Shown here: positions 37,309-46,321 of the stretch, in pieces
How the letters are laid out: the number at the start of each line of letters is the position of its first letter
Position numbering within the stretch: the stretch's first letter is position 1
Assembly: GCA_937873395.1 (NCBI GenBank)
Contig: CALMYH010000080.1
Span: 1 to 60,904 of the forward strand
Origin: an uncultured Burkholderiales bacterium
Lineage (GTDB): Bacteria; Pseudomonadota; Gammaproteobacteria; Burkholderiales; Burkholderiaceae_C
Reading direction: 5' to 3'
DNA length: 60,904 nucleotides
Notes under the pieces: generated by a model
Databases searched by the model: none
What the model was told of the DNA's origin: nothing
The model's input: only the letters and a program-made list of their open reading frames with translations
Position numbers and translations under genes: made by a program

Positions 37309-37722
37309 ATGGCCATCGGAACCCAGGACGACAGCGACGAGATGCTCAGCGAGATCAACATGATCCCGTTCATCGACGTCATGCTGGTGCTGCTCATCAT
37401 CTTCATCATCACCGTGCCGGTCATCAAGCACGCGGTCAGTGTCGACCTGCCCAAGGCCAGCAGCGAACGCCTGCTGGACAAGCCGGAGAACATCCGCCTG
37501 GTGGTCGATGCCAACGGCCAGTACCACTGGAACGATGCCCGCATCGAAGACGAACAGTTGCCCGACCGCCTGAGCGCCGCGGCCGCGATGGAGCCCCAGC
37601 CGGAGCTGCACATCCGGGGCGATCGCGCGGTGCGCTACGAACGTGTGGCCGAACTGCTCTCCGCCGCCCAGCGCGCCGGCCTGCGCAAGATCGGCTTTGT
37701 CACCGAGCCGGCCACCCAGTGA
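37309..37722 (+). CDS. exbD: ExbD biopolymer transport protein
   Basis: The 137-aa protein has the ExbD/TolR N-terminus SEINMIPFIDVMLVLLIIFI with the essential membrane Asp (FIDVMLV), and a periplasmic domain of about 90 residues. It starts 3 bp after the exbB stop. It forms the ion-conducting complex with ExbB that energises TonB. Confidence 0.93.
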   Translation: MAIGTQDDSDEMLSEINMIPFIDVMLVLLIIFIITVPVIKHAVSVDLPKASSERLLDKPENIRLVVDANGQYHWNDARIEDEQLPDRLSAAAAMEPQPELHIRGDRAVRYERVAELLSAAQRAGLRKIGFVTEPATQ

Positions 37723-37735
37723 AGGGAGTCAGACC

Positions 37736-37942
37736 ATGAGCTCGACCCGACATGAGCAAACCGCATCCCTGGCACCCGTCGCACGGAAGACCGGTGACGA
37801 CATGCCGACGACTCTGACGGCAGCCGCCGTGCTGGACAGCCAGCAGGTCCTCCAAGGCCATCAGGCGGTCACGATTGCCCACAACGGCAACCTCTACCGG
37901 CTTCAGGCCACGCGCCAGGGCAAGCTCATCCTGACGAAGTGA
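37736..37942 (+). CDS. hemP: Hemin uptake protein HemP
   Basis: This 68-aa protein ends in the diagnostic HemP block (LQGHQAVTIAHNGNLYRLQA, then TRQGKLILTK). It is the last gene of the tonB operon, with a GGGAG site before the ATG at 37736. HemP/HmuP proteins are needed for heme-receptor expression or heme use in several proteobacteria. A stem-loop follows at 37960-37992. Confidence 0.88.
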   Translation: MSSTRHEQTASLAPVARKTGDDMPTTLTAAAVLDSQQVLQGHQAVTIAHNGNLYRLQATRQGKLILTK

Positions 37943-37959
37943 TCAAGGTTCATCGTGGG

Positions 37960-37992
37960 GCGACACAGGGGAACCCGATCCCCGTCTGTCGC
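37960..37992 (+). terminator. Probable terminator of the tonB-exbBD-hemP operon
   Basis: Interrupted stem: GCGACA/TGTCGC outer and GGGGA/TCCCC inner, followed by a short ATTT. It lies 17 bp past the hemP stop; the U-run is short, so the call is moderate. Confidence 0.45.
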
Positions 37993-38059
37993 ATTTGGGC
38001 CAGCCAGGGATGCTTTCCAAAGTCATCCGGTAGCCAGGCCGCTTTTTTCCACGAGTCTG

Positions 38060-38467
38060 TCACAGACCGATGGCCGCCAGTGCGGCGCGCGCGACCTGAG
38101 CGTCTTCATTGGACTTGACGCCACTGACGCCCACACCACCGATGCACTGCCCGTCCTTGACGATGGGCACACCGCCTTCAAGCATGCCCGAGAGCACCGG
38201 GGCGCTCAGGAAGGACACCCGCCCCTGGTTGATCATGTCCTCGTAGATCTTGCTTTCGCGCCGCCCGAGGGCGGCGGTCTGGGCCTTGGACAGCGCGATG
38301 TGGGCAGAAATGGCCGCCGCGCCGTCCAGCCTTTGCAACCACAGCGCATGGCCCCCGTCATCGACGATGGCAATGGTCACCGCCCACTGGTTCTTCTGGG
38401 CCTCGGCCTCGGCCGCAGCGGCCATGAGCTTGAGGTCGGCGAGTTCGAGCACGGATTTGGTTTTCAT
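38060..38467 (-). CDS. GlcG/HbpS family (DUF336) heme-binding-type protein
   Basis: The 135-aa single-domain protein shows the GlcG/HbpS pattern: AEAEAQKNQWAVTIAIVDDGGHALWLQRLDGA, SKAQTAALGRR, GGVPIVKDGQCIGGVGVSGV and a C-terminal EDAQVARAAL helix. No signal peptide is seen, so it is probably cytoplasmic. HbpS members bind heme and iron, and others occur beside glycolate or short-acid catabolic genes. Its location beside hemP, on the opposite strand, fits an iron or heme link. AGGAAAAG precedes the ATG at 38467. Confidence 0.82.
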   Translation of the reverse strand: MKTKSVLELADLKLMAAAAEAEAQKNQWAVTIAIVDDGGHALWLQRLDGAAAISAHIALSKAQTAALGRRESKIYEDMINQGRVSFLSAPVLSGMLEGGVPIVKDGQCIGGVGVSGVKSNEDAQVARAALAAIGL

Positions 38468-38682
38468 GAACTTTTCCTGGGGTTGAAAGTCTGAACCGGC
38501 AAGGCTGGAGCGGTCACGCCCCGACGATAACGCATCCATTGGCCCCGTGGCGGTCACAACTGCCTTGACGCCGGGGCCATCCCAACCCGTACCGGACTGC
38601 GTTGCCACAAGGGCACTAGAATCCCCAGTCAGCGTCGCCGGCTTGCCGGCTCCACCGAAACCGATCCAAGGAGCATCGAACC

Positions 38683-39378
38683 ATGACCGAACAAGTCCAA
38701 CGCAGCGGCCATCTGGGTGGCCTTGCATCGTCCGAGCTGCAGCGCAACCGCGTGCTGCGCAACACCTACTGGCTGCTGGCCCTGTCCATGCTGCCCACCG
38801 TGCTGGGCGCCTGGATCGGTGTACAGACCGGCATCACCGCCAGCCTGACCGGGGGCCTGGGTCTGATCGTGTTCCTGGGCGGTGCCTTCGGCTTCATGTT
38901 CGCCATCGAAAAGACCAAGAATTCGGCCGCCGGTGTGCCGGTGTTGCTGGCCTTCACGTTCTTCATGGGCCTGATGCTCTCGCGTCTGCTGGCCGCGGTG
39001 ATGGGTTTCAGCAACGGATCCAGCCTGGTGATGACCGCCTTCGGTGGTACGGCCGTGGTTTTCTTCGTCATGGCCAACCTGTCCACCGTCATCAAGCGCG
39101 ACCTCTCAGGCATGGGCAAATGGCTGTTCGTCGGTGCGCTGGCCATCATGATCGGTGCCATCATCAACGTGTTTGTCGGCAGCACCGCGGGCATGGCGGC
39201 CATTGCGACCATGGCCATCATCGTGTTCAGCCTGTTCATCCTCCACGACCTCAAGCGCATCGTCGATGGCGGCGAGACCAACTACATCACTGCCACCCTG
39301 GGCCTGTACCTGAGCGTCTTCAACGTGTTCCAGAGCCTGCTGGCCCTGCTGGGCCTGTTCGGCGGCGAGCGCGACTGA
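38683..39378 (+). CDS. Bax inhibitor-1 / YccA family membrane protein
   Basis: The 231-aa protein has seven hydrophobic spans. It shows family phrases near the N-terminus (ELQRNRVLRNTYWLLALSML), in the middle (AFTFFMGLMLSRLLAAV) and at the end (LFILHDLKRIVDGGETNYITA). In E. coli, YccA modulates FtsH proteolysis of membrane proteins, and other family members conduct Ca2+. AAGGAG at 38668-38673 fixes the start. A strong terminator follows. Confidence 0.9.
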   Translation: MTEQVQRSGHLGGLASSELQRNRVLRNTYWLLALSMLPTVLGAWIGVQTGITASLTGGLGLIVFLGGAFGFMFAIEKTKNSAAGVPVLLAFTFFMGLMLSRLLAAVMGFSNGSSLVMTAFGGTAVVFFVMANLSTVIKRDLSGMGKWLFVGALAIMIGAIINVFVGSTAGMAAIATMAIIVFSLFILHDLKRIVDGGETNYITATLGLYLSVFNVFQSLLALLGLFGGERD

Positions 39379-39404
39379 GAGCGCGCCCGCGCTCCAGTCG
39401 ATCG

Positions 39405-39430
39405 GGGGCCCTGCGGGGCCCCTTCGTTTT
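39405..39430 (+). terminator. Rho-independent terminator after the Bax1-I gene
   Basis: 7-bp stem GGGGCCC/GGGCCCC with a TGCG loop, followed by TTCGTTTT. Confidence 0.8.
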
Positions 39431-39520
39431 GCGGGCAGGGCTGACCGGGTGGTGCGGCACAGAGGCTCAAGTTGAGCGTCGGGTTGCCGAAAACCTGTCA
39501 ACCACCGCTTCTGTCCCGCC

Positions 39521-39877
39521 ATGAAACGCCTGTCCCTCACCCTCGCCCTGCTCCTGTCCGGCGGCCTGATGGCTGGCTGCGAGGCCTTGGGCATCGAGAC
39601 CGCGACCCAGATCAACGCCAAGAAAGAGGCCGAAGCCCGCGCCATCGGCAGCGCCTGCCGGCACGCGGTGCGCAGCATCGAGGACTGCTTCAACAGCAAC
39701 CCGCGGGCCGGCAAGGCCGCCGTGTTCGCGGGCTGGAAGGACATGGACCAGTACATGCGAGAAAATGAAATCGTCGGCATGCCCAGCGAGCGCGGCCCTT
39801 CGCGCACCGATCCGGCCCTCAGCGACGATTCCGAGCGCAGCCCCGAGCGCGCCAGCGAGCGGTCCAGCCGTTCCTGA
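39521..39877 (+). CDS. Small lipoprotein of unknown function
   Basis: The 118-aa protein has a signal sequence with a lipobox (LMAGC, Cys20), giving a predicted lipoprotein. The mature part has two further Cys (about residues 46 and 56), a Lys/Glu-rich helix and an Arg/Ser/Glu-rich disordered tail. I recognise no family. It is convergent with rlmD, 24 bp away. Confidence 0.7.
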   Translation: MKRLSLTLALLLSGGLMAGCEALGIETATQINAKKEAEARAIGSACRHAVRSIEDCFNSNPRAGKAAVFAGWKDMDQYMRENEIVGMPSERGPSRTDPALSDDSERSPERASERSSRS

Positions 39878-39901
39878 GCGGCTGGACCGAGGCCCTGGCG
39901 T

Positions 39902-41329
39902 TCAGTTCCCTGTGGCCCGCTCGAACACCGCCATGCTTTCGACGTGGGCGGTGTGGGGGAACATGTTGACCACCCCGGCCGCCACGCAGCGGTAACCGGC
40001 CTGATGCACCAGCAGCCCGGCGTCCCGGGCGAGCGTGGCCGGGTTGCAGCTGACATAGACGATGCGCTGCGGCGGCCGCCAGCCGCCCTCCCTCAACTCC
40101 GGTTGCTGGTGCAGGTCGGCCAGCGCCTTGGACAGGGCAAAGGCTCCTTCGCGGGGCGGGTCAACCAGCCATTTGTCGGCGACACCGTCGGCCACCAGCT
40201 GGGCCGGATCCATCTCGAACAGGTTGCGCGCCACAAAGCGGGTCTGAGCCAGCGGGCGGGCACGTCCGGCCTGGTTGTGCGCCAGGTTCTGGCGTGAGCG
40301 GGCCACCAGCGCCTCACTGCCCTCGATGCCCAACACCTCGCCGGCCTGGGTGGCCAGCGGCAGGGTGAAGTTGCCCAGGCCACAGAACCAGTCGATCACC
40401 CGCTCGTGCGGCTGGGCGTCCAGCAGGCGCAGGGCGCGCGAGACCAGCACCCGGTTGATGTGGGGATTGACCTGGGTGAAGTCGGTCGGCCGGAACGGCA
40501 TGTCGATGCCGAACTCCGGCAGCGCGTAGGACAGCGCCGCTCCCCCTTCATCGAGCCGCTTGACCGTGTCCGGTCCCTTGGGCTGCAGCCACCACTGCAC
40601 GCCATGCCGGTGACCGAAGTCCCGCAGGTGGGCCAGATCATGGTCGGACAGGGGCTCCAGGTGACGCAGCACCAGGGCCGTCACCGTGTCGCCACAGGCC
40701 AGCTCGATCTGGGGACAGGTCTCGCGCGCGTCCATGCGGTGAATCAGCTCGCGCAGCGGCAGCAGCAGGGCGCTGACATGGGGCGGCAGCACATGGCACA
40801 CCTGCATGTCGGCCACGTAGCGGCTCTTTCGCTCGTGAAAGCCGATCAGCACCACGCCCTTCTTGTGCACGTGGCGCACCGACAGGCGGGCCCGGTAGCG
40901 GTAGCCCCAGGCCGGGCCCTGGATGGGCCGCAGCACGGTCCCGGCACGGACCTTGCCCAGATGCCAGAGGTTGTCCTCCAGCACCCGCTGCTTGATGGCC
41001 ACCTGGGCCGACTCGTGCAGGTGCTGCATCTTGCAGCCACCACAGGCGCCGGCGTGCAACCCGAAATGCGGACAACCCGGCCGCACCCGCTGCGACGATT
41101 CGCGGTGGATTTCGGTCGCGGTGGCGGCTTCCCAGTTGTTCTTGCGCCGGTGCACGCTGACGCTGACCTGCTCGAACGGCAGCGCGCCTTCGACGAAGAC
41201 CACCTTGCCATCGGGCCGGTGGGCGATGCCCTGGGCCTCGATGTCCAGCGACTCGATGGCCAGCCAGCCTTCAGGCAGCGTCTGGGCGGGGGACGGGTTT
41301 TCGGGTGACGGGGAACTGGATGAACTCAT
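39902..41329 (-). CDS. rlmD: 23S rRNA (uracil-C5)-methyltransferase RlmD
   Basis: The 475-aa protein has an N-terminal TRAM domain and the four-Cys Fe-S site [19 protein letters not shown] with its upstream RPGC. The C-terminal SAM methyltransferase domain has [23 protein letters not shown] and the catalytic Cys in [16 protein letters not shown]. The family (RlmD/RumA) methylates U1939 of 23S rRNA. Spacing of the Fe-S Cys and the loop sequence favour RlmD over TrmA or RlmC. Confidence 0.9.
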   Translation of the reverse strand: MSSSSSPSPENPSPAQTLPEGWLAIESLDIEAQGIAHRPDGKVVFVEGALPFEQVSVSVHRRKNNWEAATATEIHRESSQRVRPGCPHFGLHAGACGGCKMQHLHESAQVAIKQRVLEDNLWHLGKVRAGTVLRPIQGPAWGYRYRARLSVRHVHKKGVVLIGFHERKSRYVADMQVCHVLPPHVSALLLPLRELIHRMDARETCPQIELACGDTVTALVLRHLEPLSDHDLAHLRDFGHRHGVQWWLQPKGPDTVKRLDEGGAALSYALPEFGIDMPFRPTDFTQVNPHINRVLVSRALRLLDAQPHERVIDWFCGLGNFTLPLATQAGEVLGIEGSEALVARSRQNLAHNQAGRARPLAQTRFVARNLFEMDPAQLVADGVADKWLVDPPREGAFALSKALADLHQQPELREGGWRPPQRIVYVSCNPATLARDAGLLVHQAGYRCVAAGVVNMFPHTAHVESMAVFERATGN

Positions 41330-41382
41330 GCCCCGATTGTCTCAGGAGCAGCGCAGCCGCCGCAGGGCTGCCACGCCGGCCA

Positions 41383-42168
41383 TCAGACCCACGCGTCCAG
41401 GTACTCGCGCCAGTGGGTCTCGGTGGGCGCCAGCTGCTCCAGGCTGCCTTTGACCAGTTCGATCTCCTGCGTGTACTCGGCTTCCGTCAGACCGCCGCGC
41501 ATTTTCTGGAAGCGGCAGTACATCAGGTAGGTGTTCATGACGTCGGTCTCGCAGTAGCGGCGCACGTCTTCCGTCTGCCCGGCCAGGTACTGGGCATACA
41601 CCTGCGAGCCGTCCATGCCGAGCTTGCCGGGGAACCCGCACAGCTTGGCCAGCGCGTCCAGCGGCGCATTGTTCTTGGGCGTGTACATGGCCAGCAGGTC
41701 CATCAGGTCCAGGTGGCGCATGTGGTAGCGACCGATGTAGTTGTTCCACTTGTACTCGCGGTCGTCCTCGCCCATGTCCCAGTACTTGCTGGCCTCGACG
41801 CCGTGGCGCAACCCGCGGTAGTGCAGCACCGGCAGATCGAAGCCGCCCCCGTTCCAGCTCACGAGCTGGGGCTGGTGCTTTTCGATGCTGTGGAAGAAGG
41901 TCTGGACCACCTTGGCCTCGCTGTGGCCGTCGCGGTCGACGAACGAATGCACGCGCATCCCCTCGGCGTTGCGGAACACCACGCTGATGCACAGCACGCG
42001 CTGCAGGTACAGCGGGGCAAAGTCGCTCTGCCCCTTTTCCTTGCGCTCGTCCAGCCAGGCCTGGTAGACCTCGGCCTCGGACCAGGAGGACGGGTGACCG
42101 CGCAGCGCCCGCAGCCCGTCGACATCGGGAATGGTCTCGATGTCGAAGACGAGCACCGGCCAGGCCAT
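41383..42168 (-). CDS. Predicted PolB-like 3'-5' exonuclease
   Basis: The 261-aa protein has motif I VFDIETIPD, motif II VSWNGGGFDLPVL and motif III YCETDVMNTY (YxxxD), the DEDDy set of the PolB-exonuclease-related family. It has no polymerase domain. It sits between nlpD and rlmD, the place where rpoS is often found in related gene orders. The element gene at 52861-53589 belongs to the same broad group. The role is probably in DNA repair or nucleotide turnover; this is inferred. Confidence 0.85.
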   Translation of the reverse strand: MAWPVLVFDIETIPDVDGLRALRGHPSSWSEAEVYQAWLDERKEKGQSDFAPLYLQRVLCISVVFRNAEGMRVHSFVDRDGHSEAKVVQTFFHSIEKHQPQLVSWNGGGFDLPVLHYRGLRHGVEASKYWDMGEDDREYKWNNYIGRYHMRHLDLMDLLAMYTPKNNAPLDALAKLCGFPGKLGMDGSQVYAQYLAGQTEDVRRYCETDVMNTYLMYCRFQKMRGGLTEAEYTQEIELVKGSLEQLAPTETHWREYLDAWV

Positions 42169-42209
42169 GGATATCCGCAGGTCAGGGCAGAAAAGACCGT
42201 TGCACCGGC

Positions 42210-43175
42210 TCAGCGCCTGGGCAGGTGCTGCATGGGGTCCACCGGCTTGCCCAGGCGGCGCACCTCGAAGTGCAGCTTGACCCGGTCGGTGTCGCTGCTG
42301 CCCATCTCGGCAATGCGCTGCCCCTGGCGGACCGCCTGGTCCTCGCGCACCAGCAGCGCCTGGTTGTGGGCGTAGGCGGTGAGGTAGGTGTTGTTGTGCT
42401 TGAGGATCACCAGGTTGCCGTAACCGCGCAGGCCGGCACCCGCGTACACCACACGGCCGTCGGCCGCCGCCAGCACCGGGTCACCGATGCGGCCACCGAT
42501 GCTCACGCCCTTGCTGTTGCGGGCTTCGTCGAAGGTGGCAATGACCGGACCCTGGGCCGGCCAGATGAAGGCAATCTCGTCACCACCGGCGGCCGGTGCG
42601 GGAGCGGGAGCCGGCGCTGCAGCGGGCGCCGGGGCCGGTGTGGCCGCGGGTGCGGCGGCCGTGACCGGCGCAGCAGGTGCAGCGGCCGGTGGCGCCGCCG
42701 GCGCTGGCGCGTCGATTGAACCCAGCGGGCGGGCCACCACACCCGGCGTCGCCACGGCGCTCACCGAAGCGGTTCCGGAAGCGCCATTGACGGGGGGCTG
42801 CACGCGCAGCACCTGCCCCACTTCGATGACGTTCGGGTTGGCCAGGTTGTTCCAGGCCTGGACATCTCGCCAGGCCTGCCCGTTGTCCAGGGCAATCCGG
42901 AACAGCGTGTCCCCGGGCCTGACGGTGTAATAGCCCGGCTTGCCGGCGTTCTCGGCCCCCGGCAGGGCCACGGCCGACGGCGTCACCGGGGCAATGGCGC
43001 CCCGCTCGCCGACCCGGTCTTCCACCGGTGCAGGCACCGACACACGACGGGTCGAGCAGCCAGCCGACACGGCCACCACCACCGCCAGACCCAGCCAGGC
43101 GCCCGAGCGCCAGAACGTTCCGACCGGATTCCCGAAGGGCGACTCCCCCTGGAGAACTCGAGTTTTCATGAGCAT
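42210..43175 (-). CDS. nlpD: NlpD-like lipoprotein (LysM + degenerate M23 peptidase), amidase activator
   Basis: The 321-aa protein has a lipobox (AVSAGC, Cys40), a LysM domain (GYYTVRPGDTLFRIALDNGQ ... VIEVGQVLRV) and a long Ala/Pro linker. The C-terminal M23 fold lacks the zinc ligands: the HxxxD motif is absent (SKGVSIGG) and HxH reads KLH. This degeneracy is normal for NlpD, which activates the septal amidase AmiC. The ATG at 43175 has AGGTGG at good spacing; a second in-frame ATG lies 6 bp later. It is third in surE-pcm-nlpD. Confidence 0.9.
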   Translation of the reverse strand: MLMKTRVLQGESPFGNPVGTFWRSGAWLGLAVVVAVSAGCSTRRVSVPAPVEDRVGERGAIAPVTPSAVALPGAENAGKPGYYTVRPGDTLFRIALDNGQAWRDVQAWNNLANPNVIEVGQVLRVQPPVNGASGTASVSAVATPGVVARPLGSIDAPAPAAPPAAAPAAPVTAAAPAATPAPAPAAAPAPAPAPAAGGDEIAFIWPAQGPVIATFDEARNSKGVSIGGRIGDPVLAAADGRVVYAGAGLRGYGNLVILKHNNTYLTAYAHNQALLVREDQAVRQGQRIAEMGSSDTDRVKLHFEVRRLGKPVDPMQHLPRR

Positions 43176-43255
43176 TCCCACCTGTATTGAATGATCCGGT
43201 TCCGGGCCTGGCCCTCGACTGGATCGGTGCACCCTCTTCCGCAGAAGAGAAGGTT

Positions 43256-44110
43256 TCAGACCGTGCCCGATTTTAGAGGCACGAAGTTGACGACATCGAG
43301 CGTCTTGCTCACCCAGCCCTGGGCGGTCCTGTCGACCACCATCAGGTGCTGCTGCCCGGTGGCGGTGCGCGCCGGAGCGACCAGGCGCCCACCGACCGCC
43401 AGCTGGTCCAGCCACGCCTGCGGCAGCGCTTCGCCACCCGCCGCGGCAATGATGCCGGCGTAAGGGGCTCCGCGGTCGAAACCCAGCATGCCGTCACCGA
43501 ACAGCAGATGGACATTGGAGAGCCGGAACCAGCGAAGGTTCTCACGGGCTTTCTCGTGCAGGCCACGCAAACGCTCGATACTGTAGACCTCGCGTGACAG
43601 ATGACTCAACACCGCGGCCTGATAGCCACAGCCGGTTCCGATCTCCAGCACCCGGCCCATGGGCAGCTCCCTGCCCTCGCACAGCAGCTCGGCCATGCGG
43701 GCCACCACGCTGGGCTTGGAGATGGTCTGGCCCAGCCCGATGGGCAGGCTGGTGTCCTCATAGGCCTGGCTGACCAGGGCCGAATCGACAAAGCGGTGCC
43801 GCTCAACCGCCTGCATGGCCGCCACCACACCCTCATGGGCCAGGCCCTGCAACTGCAGCCGGCGCACCATGGCGGCCCGGAAGGCCGATGAATCGAGCCC
43901 GGCGCCCTGCGGCCTTGGCGCTGGACGGGCGACAGGGGACAAGGCCGGCCCGAGTGGCCCCGCCGCTGGACGGGCGACCACTCTGGGCACCGGCGCAGGC
44001 GCCATTCCGGGCAGCCGGGCCGGAAACGCCGGCCGCTCCCGCGGCGTGCCCGCCTGTGCACGGGCGTCGGGCGGCAAGGCGGCCCGGGCAGGCGGGACGG
44101 TCCGCTTCAT
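43256..44110 (-). CDS. pcm: Protein-L-isoaspartate O-methyltransferase with long N-terminal extension
   Basis: Residues about 75-284 form the methyltransferase: [20 protein letters not shown], the SAM motif [36 protein letters not shown] and the end GRLVAPAR. It repairs isoaspartyl residues in aged proteins. The first 75 residues are Pro/Arg/Ala-rich and absent from the roughly 208-aa E. coli enzyme; an internal ATG could shorten the product. Its stop side faces nlpD, and its start overlaps the surE stop by 4 bp. Confidence 0.9.
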   Translation of the reverse strand: MKRTVPPARAALPPDARAQAGTPRERPAFPARLPGMAPAPVPRVVARPAAGPLGPALSPVARPAPRPQGAGLDSSAFRAAMVRRLQLQGLAHEGVVAAMQAVERHRFVDSALVSQAYEDTSLPIGLGQTISKPSVVARMAELLCEGRELPMGRVLEIGTGCGYQAAVLSHLSREVYSIERLRGLHEKARENLRWFRLSNVHLLFGDGMLGFDRGAPYAGIIAAAGGEALPQAWLDQLAVGGRLVAPARTATGQQHLMVVDRTAQGWVSKTLDVVNFVPLKSGTV

Positions 44111-44910
44111 GCACCCGCTCCGGGCGTGTCTGCGGTGTCCGGCGGCGCCGACATCTGGGCCGCCATCGGCGCCCAGTAGGGCAGCCGTTCGTGGTCGGTC
44201 AGGTCCACCTGCAGCGGCGTGATGGTGGCATACCCCCCCGCAGTGGCATGAAAGTCGGTGCCGTCGGCGTCGTCTCGCGCCGGGCCTGCACTGCCGATCC
44301 AGTACATGGTCTCGCCGCGCGGGCTGACCTGCGTGATCACCGCCTCGGCCGCGTGGCGCCGGCCCAGCCGCGCCACCTTGAAGCCGCGCAGCTCGTGCAG
44401 CGGGCGATTGGGAATGTTCACATTCAGCAGCCAGGGCTGTTGCCGCTGGGCGGCCTCGGGCAGGGACGGCAGCAGGCGGCTCACCAGCTGGCGGGCCTTG
44501 GCCGCGGCGGCATCCAGATGCGCCCAGCCCTTTTCGGTCTGCGAAAAGGCGATGGCCGGAATGCCGAACAGGTAACCCTCCATGGCCGCGCCCACGGTGC
44601 CGGAATAGATGGTGTCGTCGCCCATGTTGGCGCCGTTGTTGATGCCCGAAACCACCAGGTCGGGCCGGTAACCCAGCAGGCCGGTCAGCGCGATGTGCAC
44701 GCAGTCGGCCGGGGTTCCGTTCACATAGCGAAAACCGTTGGCCGCCCGGTGCACGTACAGCGGCGAGTGCAGGGTCAGGGCGTTGGACTTGGCGCTGTTG
44801 TTGTGCTCGGGCGCCACCACCTCCACATCGGCCAGATCTTTCAGCGCGTCGTACAGCGCCACGATGCCGGGCGCCTGGTACCCGTCGTCGTTGGAGATGA
44901 GGATTTTCAT
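44107..44910 (-). CDS. surE: 5'-nucleotidase SurE
   Basis: The 267-aa protein starts [20 protein letters not shown] with the metal-binding Asp pair, then [30 protein letters not shown] and [20 protein letters not shown]. SurE removes phosphate from nucleoside monophosphates and aids stationary-phase survival. It is first in surE-pcm-nlpD, overlapping pcm by 4 bp. The usual fourth gene, rpoS, is not next in line here. Confidence 0.94.
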   Translation of the reverse strand: MKILISNDDGYQAPGIVALYDALKDLADVEVVAPEHNNSAKSNALTLHSPLYVHRAANGFRYVNGTPADCVHIALTGLLGYRPDLVVSGINNGANMGDDTIYSGTVGAAMEGYLFGIPAIAFSQTEKGWAHLDAAAAKARQLVSRLLPSLPEAAQRQQPWLLNVNIPNRPLHELRGFKVARLGRRHAAEAVITQVSPRGETMYWIGSAGPARDDADGTDFHATAGGYATITPLQVDLTDHERLPYWAPMAAQMSAPPDTADTPGAGA

Positions 44911-45065
44911 TGGGCAGATTCTATGCCGGCGGCGTGTCCACCGGCCTCGGTGCCGAGCGTGTCCGACCGGTCCCATGGGCGACAAGCACGGGGGAGAACC
45001 CGCTGGGCCGGCAGCGGCCGCCTCCCTATCATCGCGACCATTGCGTTTTCTCAAGGAGACCGACC

Positions 45066-46052
45066 ATGCACGCCTGGCTGTGCGAGAACCCCGTGGGCGT
45101 CGAGGCCCTGAGCTGGAAAGAACTGCCCACCCCCACGCCCGGCCCGGGCCAGGTGCTGATCCGCATCGAGGCGGCCAGCCTGAACTTTCCGGACCTGCTG
45201 ATCGTGCAGAACAAGTACCAGATGAAGCCGCCGCTGCCCTTCGTGCCGGGCTCGGAATACGCGGGCGTGGTCGAGGCGGTGGGCGAAGGGGTGACCCACG
45301 TGCAGCTCGGCCAGTCGGTGGCCTGCCTCAGTGGCACCGGCGGTTTCGGCACCCACACCCTGGCGCCGGCGGCCTTGTGCATGCCGCTGCCGCCCGGCTT
45401 TCCGCCGGTCGATGCCGCGGCCTTCATCATGATCTACGCCACCTCGTGGCACGCGCTGATGGACCGTGCCGCCCTGCAGCCAGGCGAGACCGTGCTGGTG
45501 CTGGGCGCGGCCGGCGGCGTGGGCACCGCGGCCATCCAGCTGGCCAAGGCCGCCGGCGCCCGCGTGATTGCCGCGGCCTCCAGCGACGAGAAGTGCGAGC
45601 TGTGCCGCCAGCAGGGGGCCGACGCCACCATCAACTACAGCGTGCACACGCCCGAGCAGGGCCTGCGCGACGAGATCAAGCGCCTGACCGACGGCAAGGG
45701 CCCGGACGTCATCTACGACCCGGTTGGCGGCGCCTTTGCCGAACCGGCCTTCCGCTCCATCGGCTGGCGCGGGCGCTACCTGGTGGTGGGTTTTGCCAGC
45801 GGCCCCATTCCCAGCCTGCCGCTGAACCTGACCCTGCTCAAGGGCGCCAGCATCGTCGGCGTCTTCTGGGGCGATTTCGCCCGCCGCGAACCCAAGGCCA
45901 ACGCCCAGATGATGCAGACCCTGGCCGGCCTGTACGCCAAAGGCCAGATCAAGCCCGTCATCGACCAGACCCTGCCCATGGCCGAGCTGAAACACGCCTA
46001 CGCCATCATGGGCTCGCGCGCCGTCAAGGGCAAGCTGGTGATGGTGAACTGA
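45066..46052 (+). CDS. NADPH:quinone oxidoreductase / zinc-type alcohol dehydrogenase-like protein
   Basis: The 328-aa MDR-family protein has the QOR N-terminus ([34 protein letters not shown]), the cofactor motif [20 protein letters not shown] and the end [19 protein letters not shown]. It lacks structural zinc Cys clusters, which points to the quinone-oxidoreductase branch. It reduces quinones or enones with NADPH; the substrate is unknown. AAGGAG precedes the ATG at 45066. It ends at the terminator next to the tRNA-His attachment site. Confidence 0.88.
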   Translation: MHAWLCENPVGVEALSWKELPTPTPGPGQVLIRIEAASLNFPDLLIVQNKYQMKPPLPFVPGSEYAGVVEAVGEGVTHVQLGQSVACLSGTGGFGTHTLAPAALCMPLPPGFPPVDAAAFIMIYATSWHALMDRAALQPGETVLVLGAAGGVGTAAIQLAKAAGARVIAAASSDEKCELCRQQGADATINYSVHTPEQGLRDEIKRLTDGKGPDVIYDPVGGAFAEPAFRSIGWRGRYLVVGFASGPIPSLPLNLTLLKGASIVGVFWGDFARREPKANAQMMQTLAGLYAKGQIKPVIDQTLPMAELKHAYAIMGSRAVKGKLVMVN

Positions 46053-46067
46053 AGCCGATCGCGCAAC

Positions 46068-46099
46068 AAAAAAGCCCGGCTTGTGCCGGGCTTTTTTTT
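46068..46099. terminator. Bidirectional terminator; ancestral tRNA-His terminator
   Basis: AAAAAAGCCCGGC, TTGT loop, GCCGGGCTTTTTTTT. The A-run and T-run allow termination both ways. Before the element inserted, it would have stood directly after tRNA-His on the minus strand. Confidence 0.9.
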
Positions 46100-46104
46100 C
46101 ATCT

Positions 46105-46153
46105 CTGGGGTGGCTGATGGGACTCGAACCCACGACAACAGGAATCACAATCC
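46105..46153. repeat. attL: 49-bp direct repeat, orphan 3' fragment of tRNA-His
   Basis: Identical over 49 bp to 54734-54782. It covers the tRNA-His sequence from the anticodon loop through the T-arm and acceptor to the CCA end, without the 5' half. The integrase gene begins 168 bp to its right. Confidence 0.95.
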
Positions 46154-46213
46154 CACAAAATAAGTATTCGCCAGAGTTGAGCCAAGTTGATAGAATCAAT
46201 GTAAATCAACAAC

Positions 46214-46302
46214 TTACAGACAACACAGGCCCTAGCAAGCCCGTCTGAGTGTTGATTGAAATGCACCAAAATTGAGCAATTCAGTCTGTAAAAAGTCTGT
46301 AA
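46214..46302. repeat. Integrase arm-type site candidates near attL
   Basis: The octamer GTCTGTAA occurs twice in direct orientation at 46284-46291 and 46295-46302 (11-bp period, about one helical turn) and once inverted at 46214-46221. The same tandem pair recurs beside attR. This fits arm-type binding sites of a tyrosine integrase. Confidence 0.6.
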
Positions 46303-46321
46303 AAGCTGAACGATTCTCAAC

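Noticed and set aside
42210-43175. Active M23 metallopeptidase
   Set aside because: The HxxxD and HxH zinc ligands are missing, so the gene is called an NlpD-type activator.
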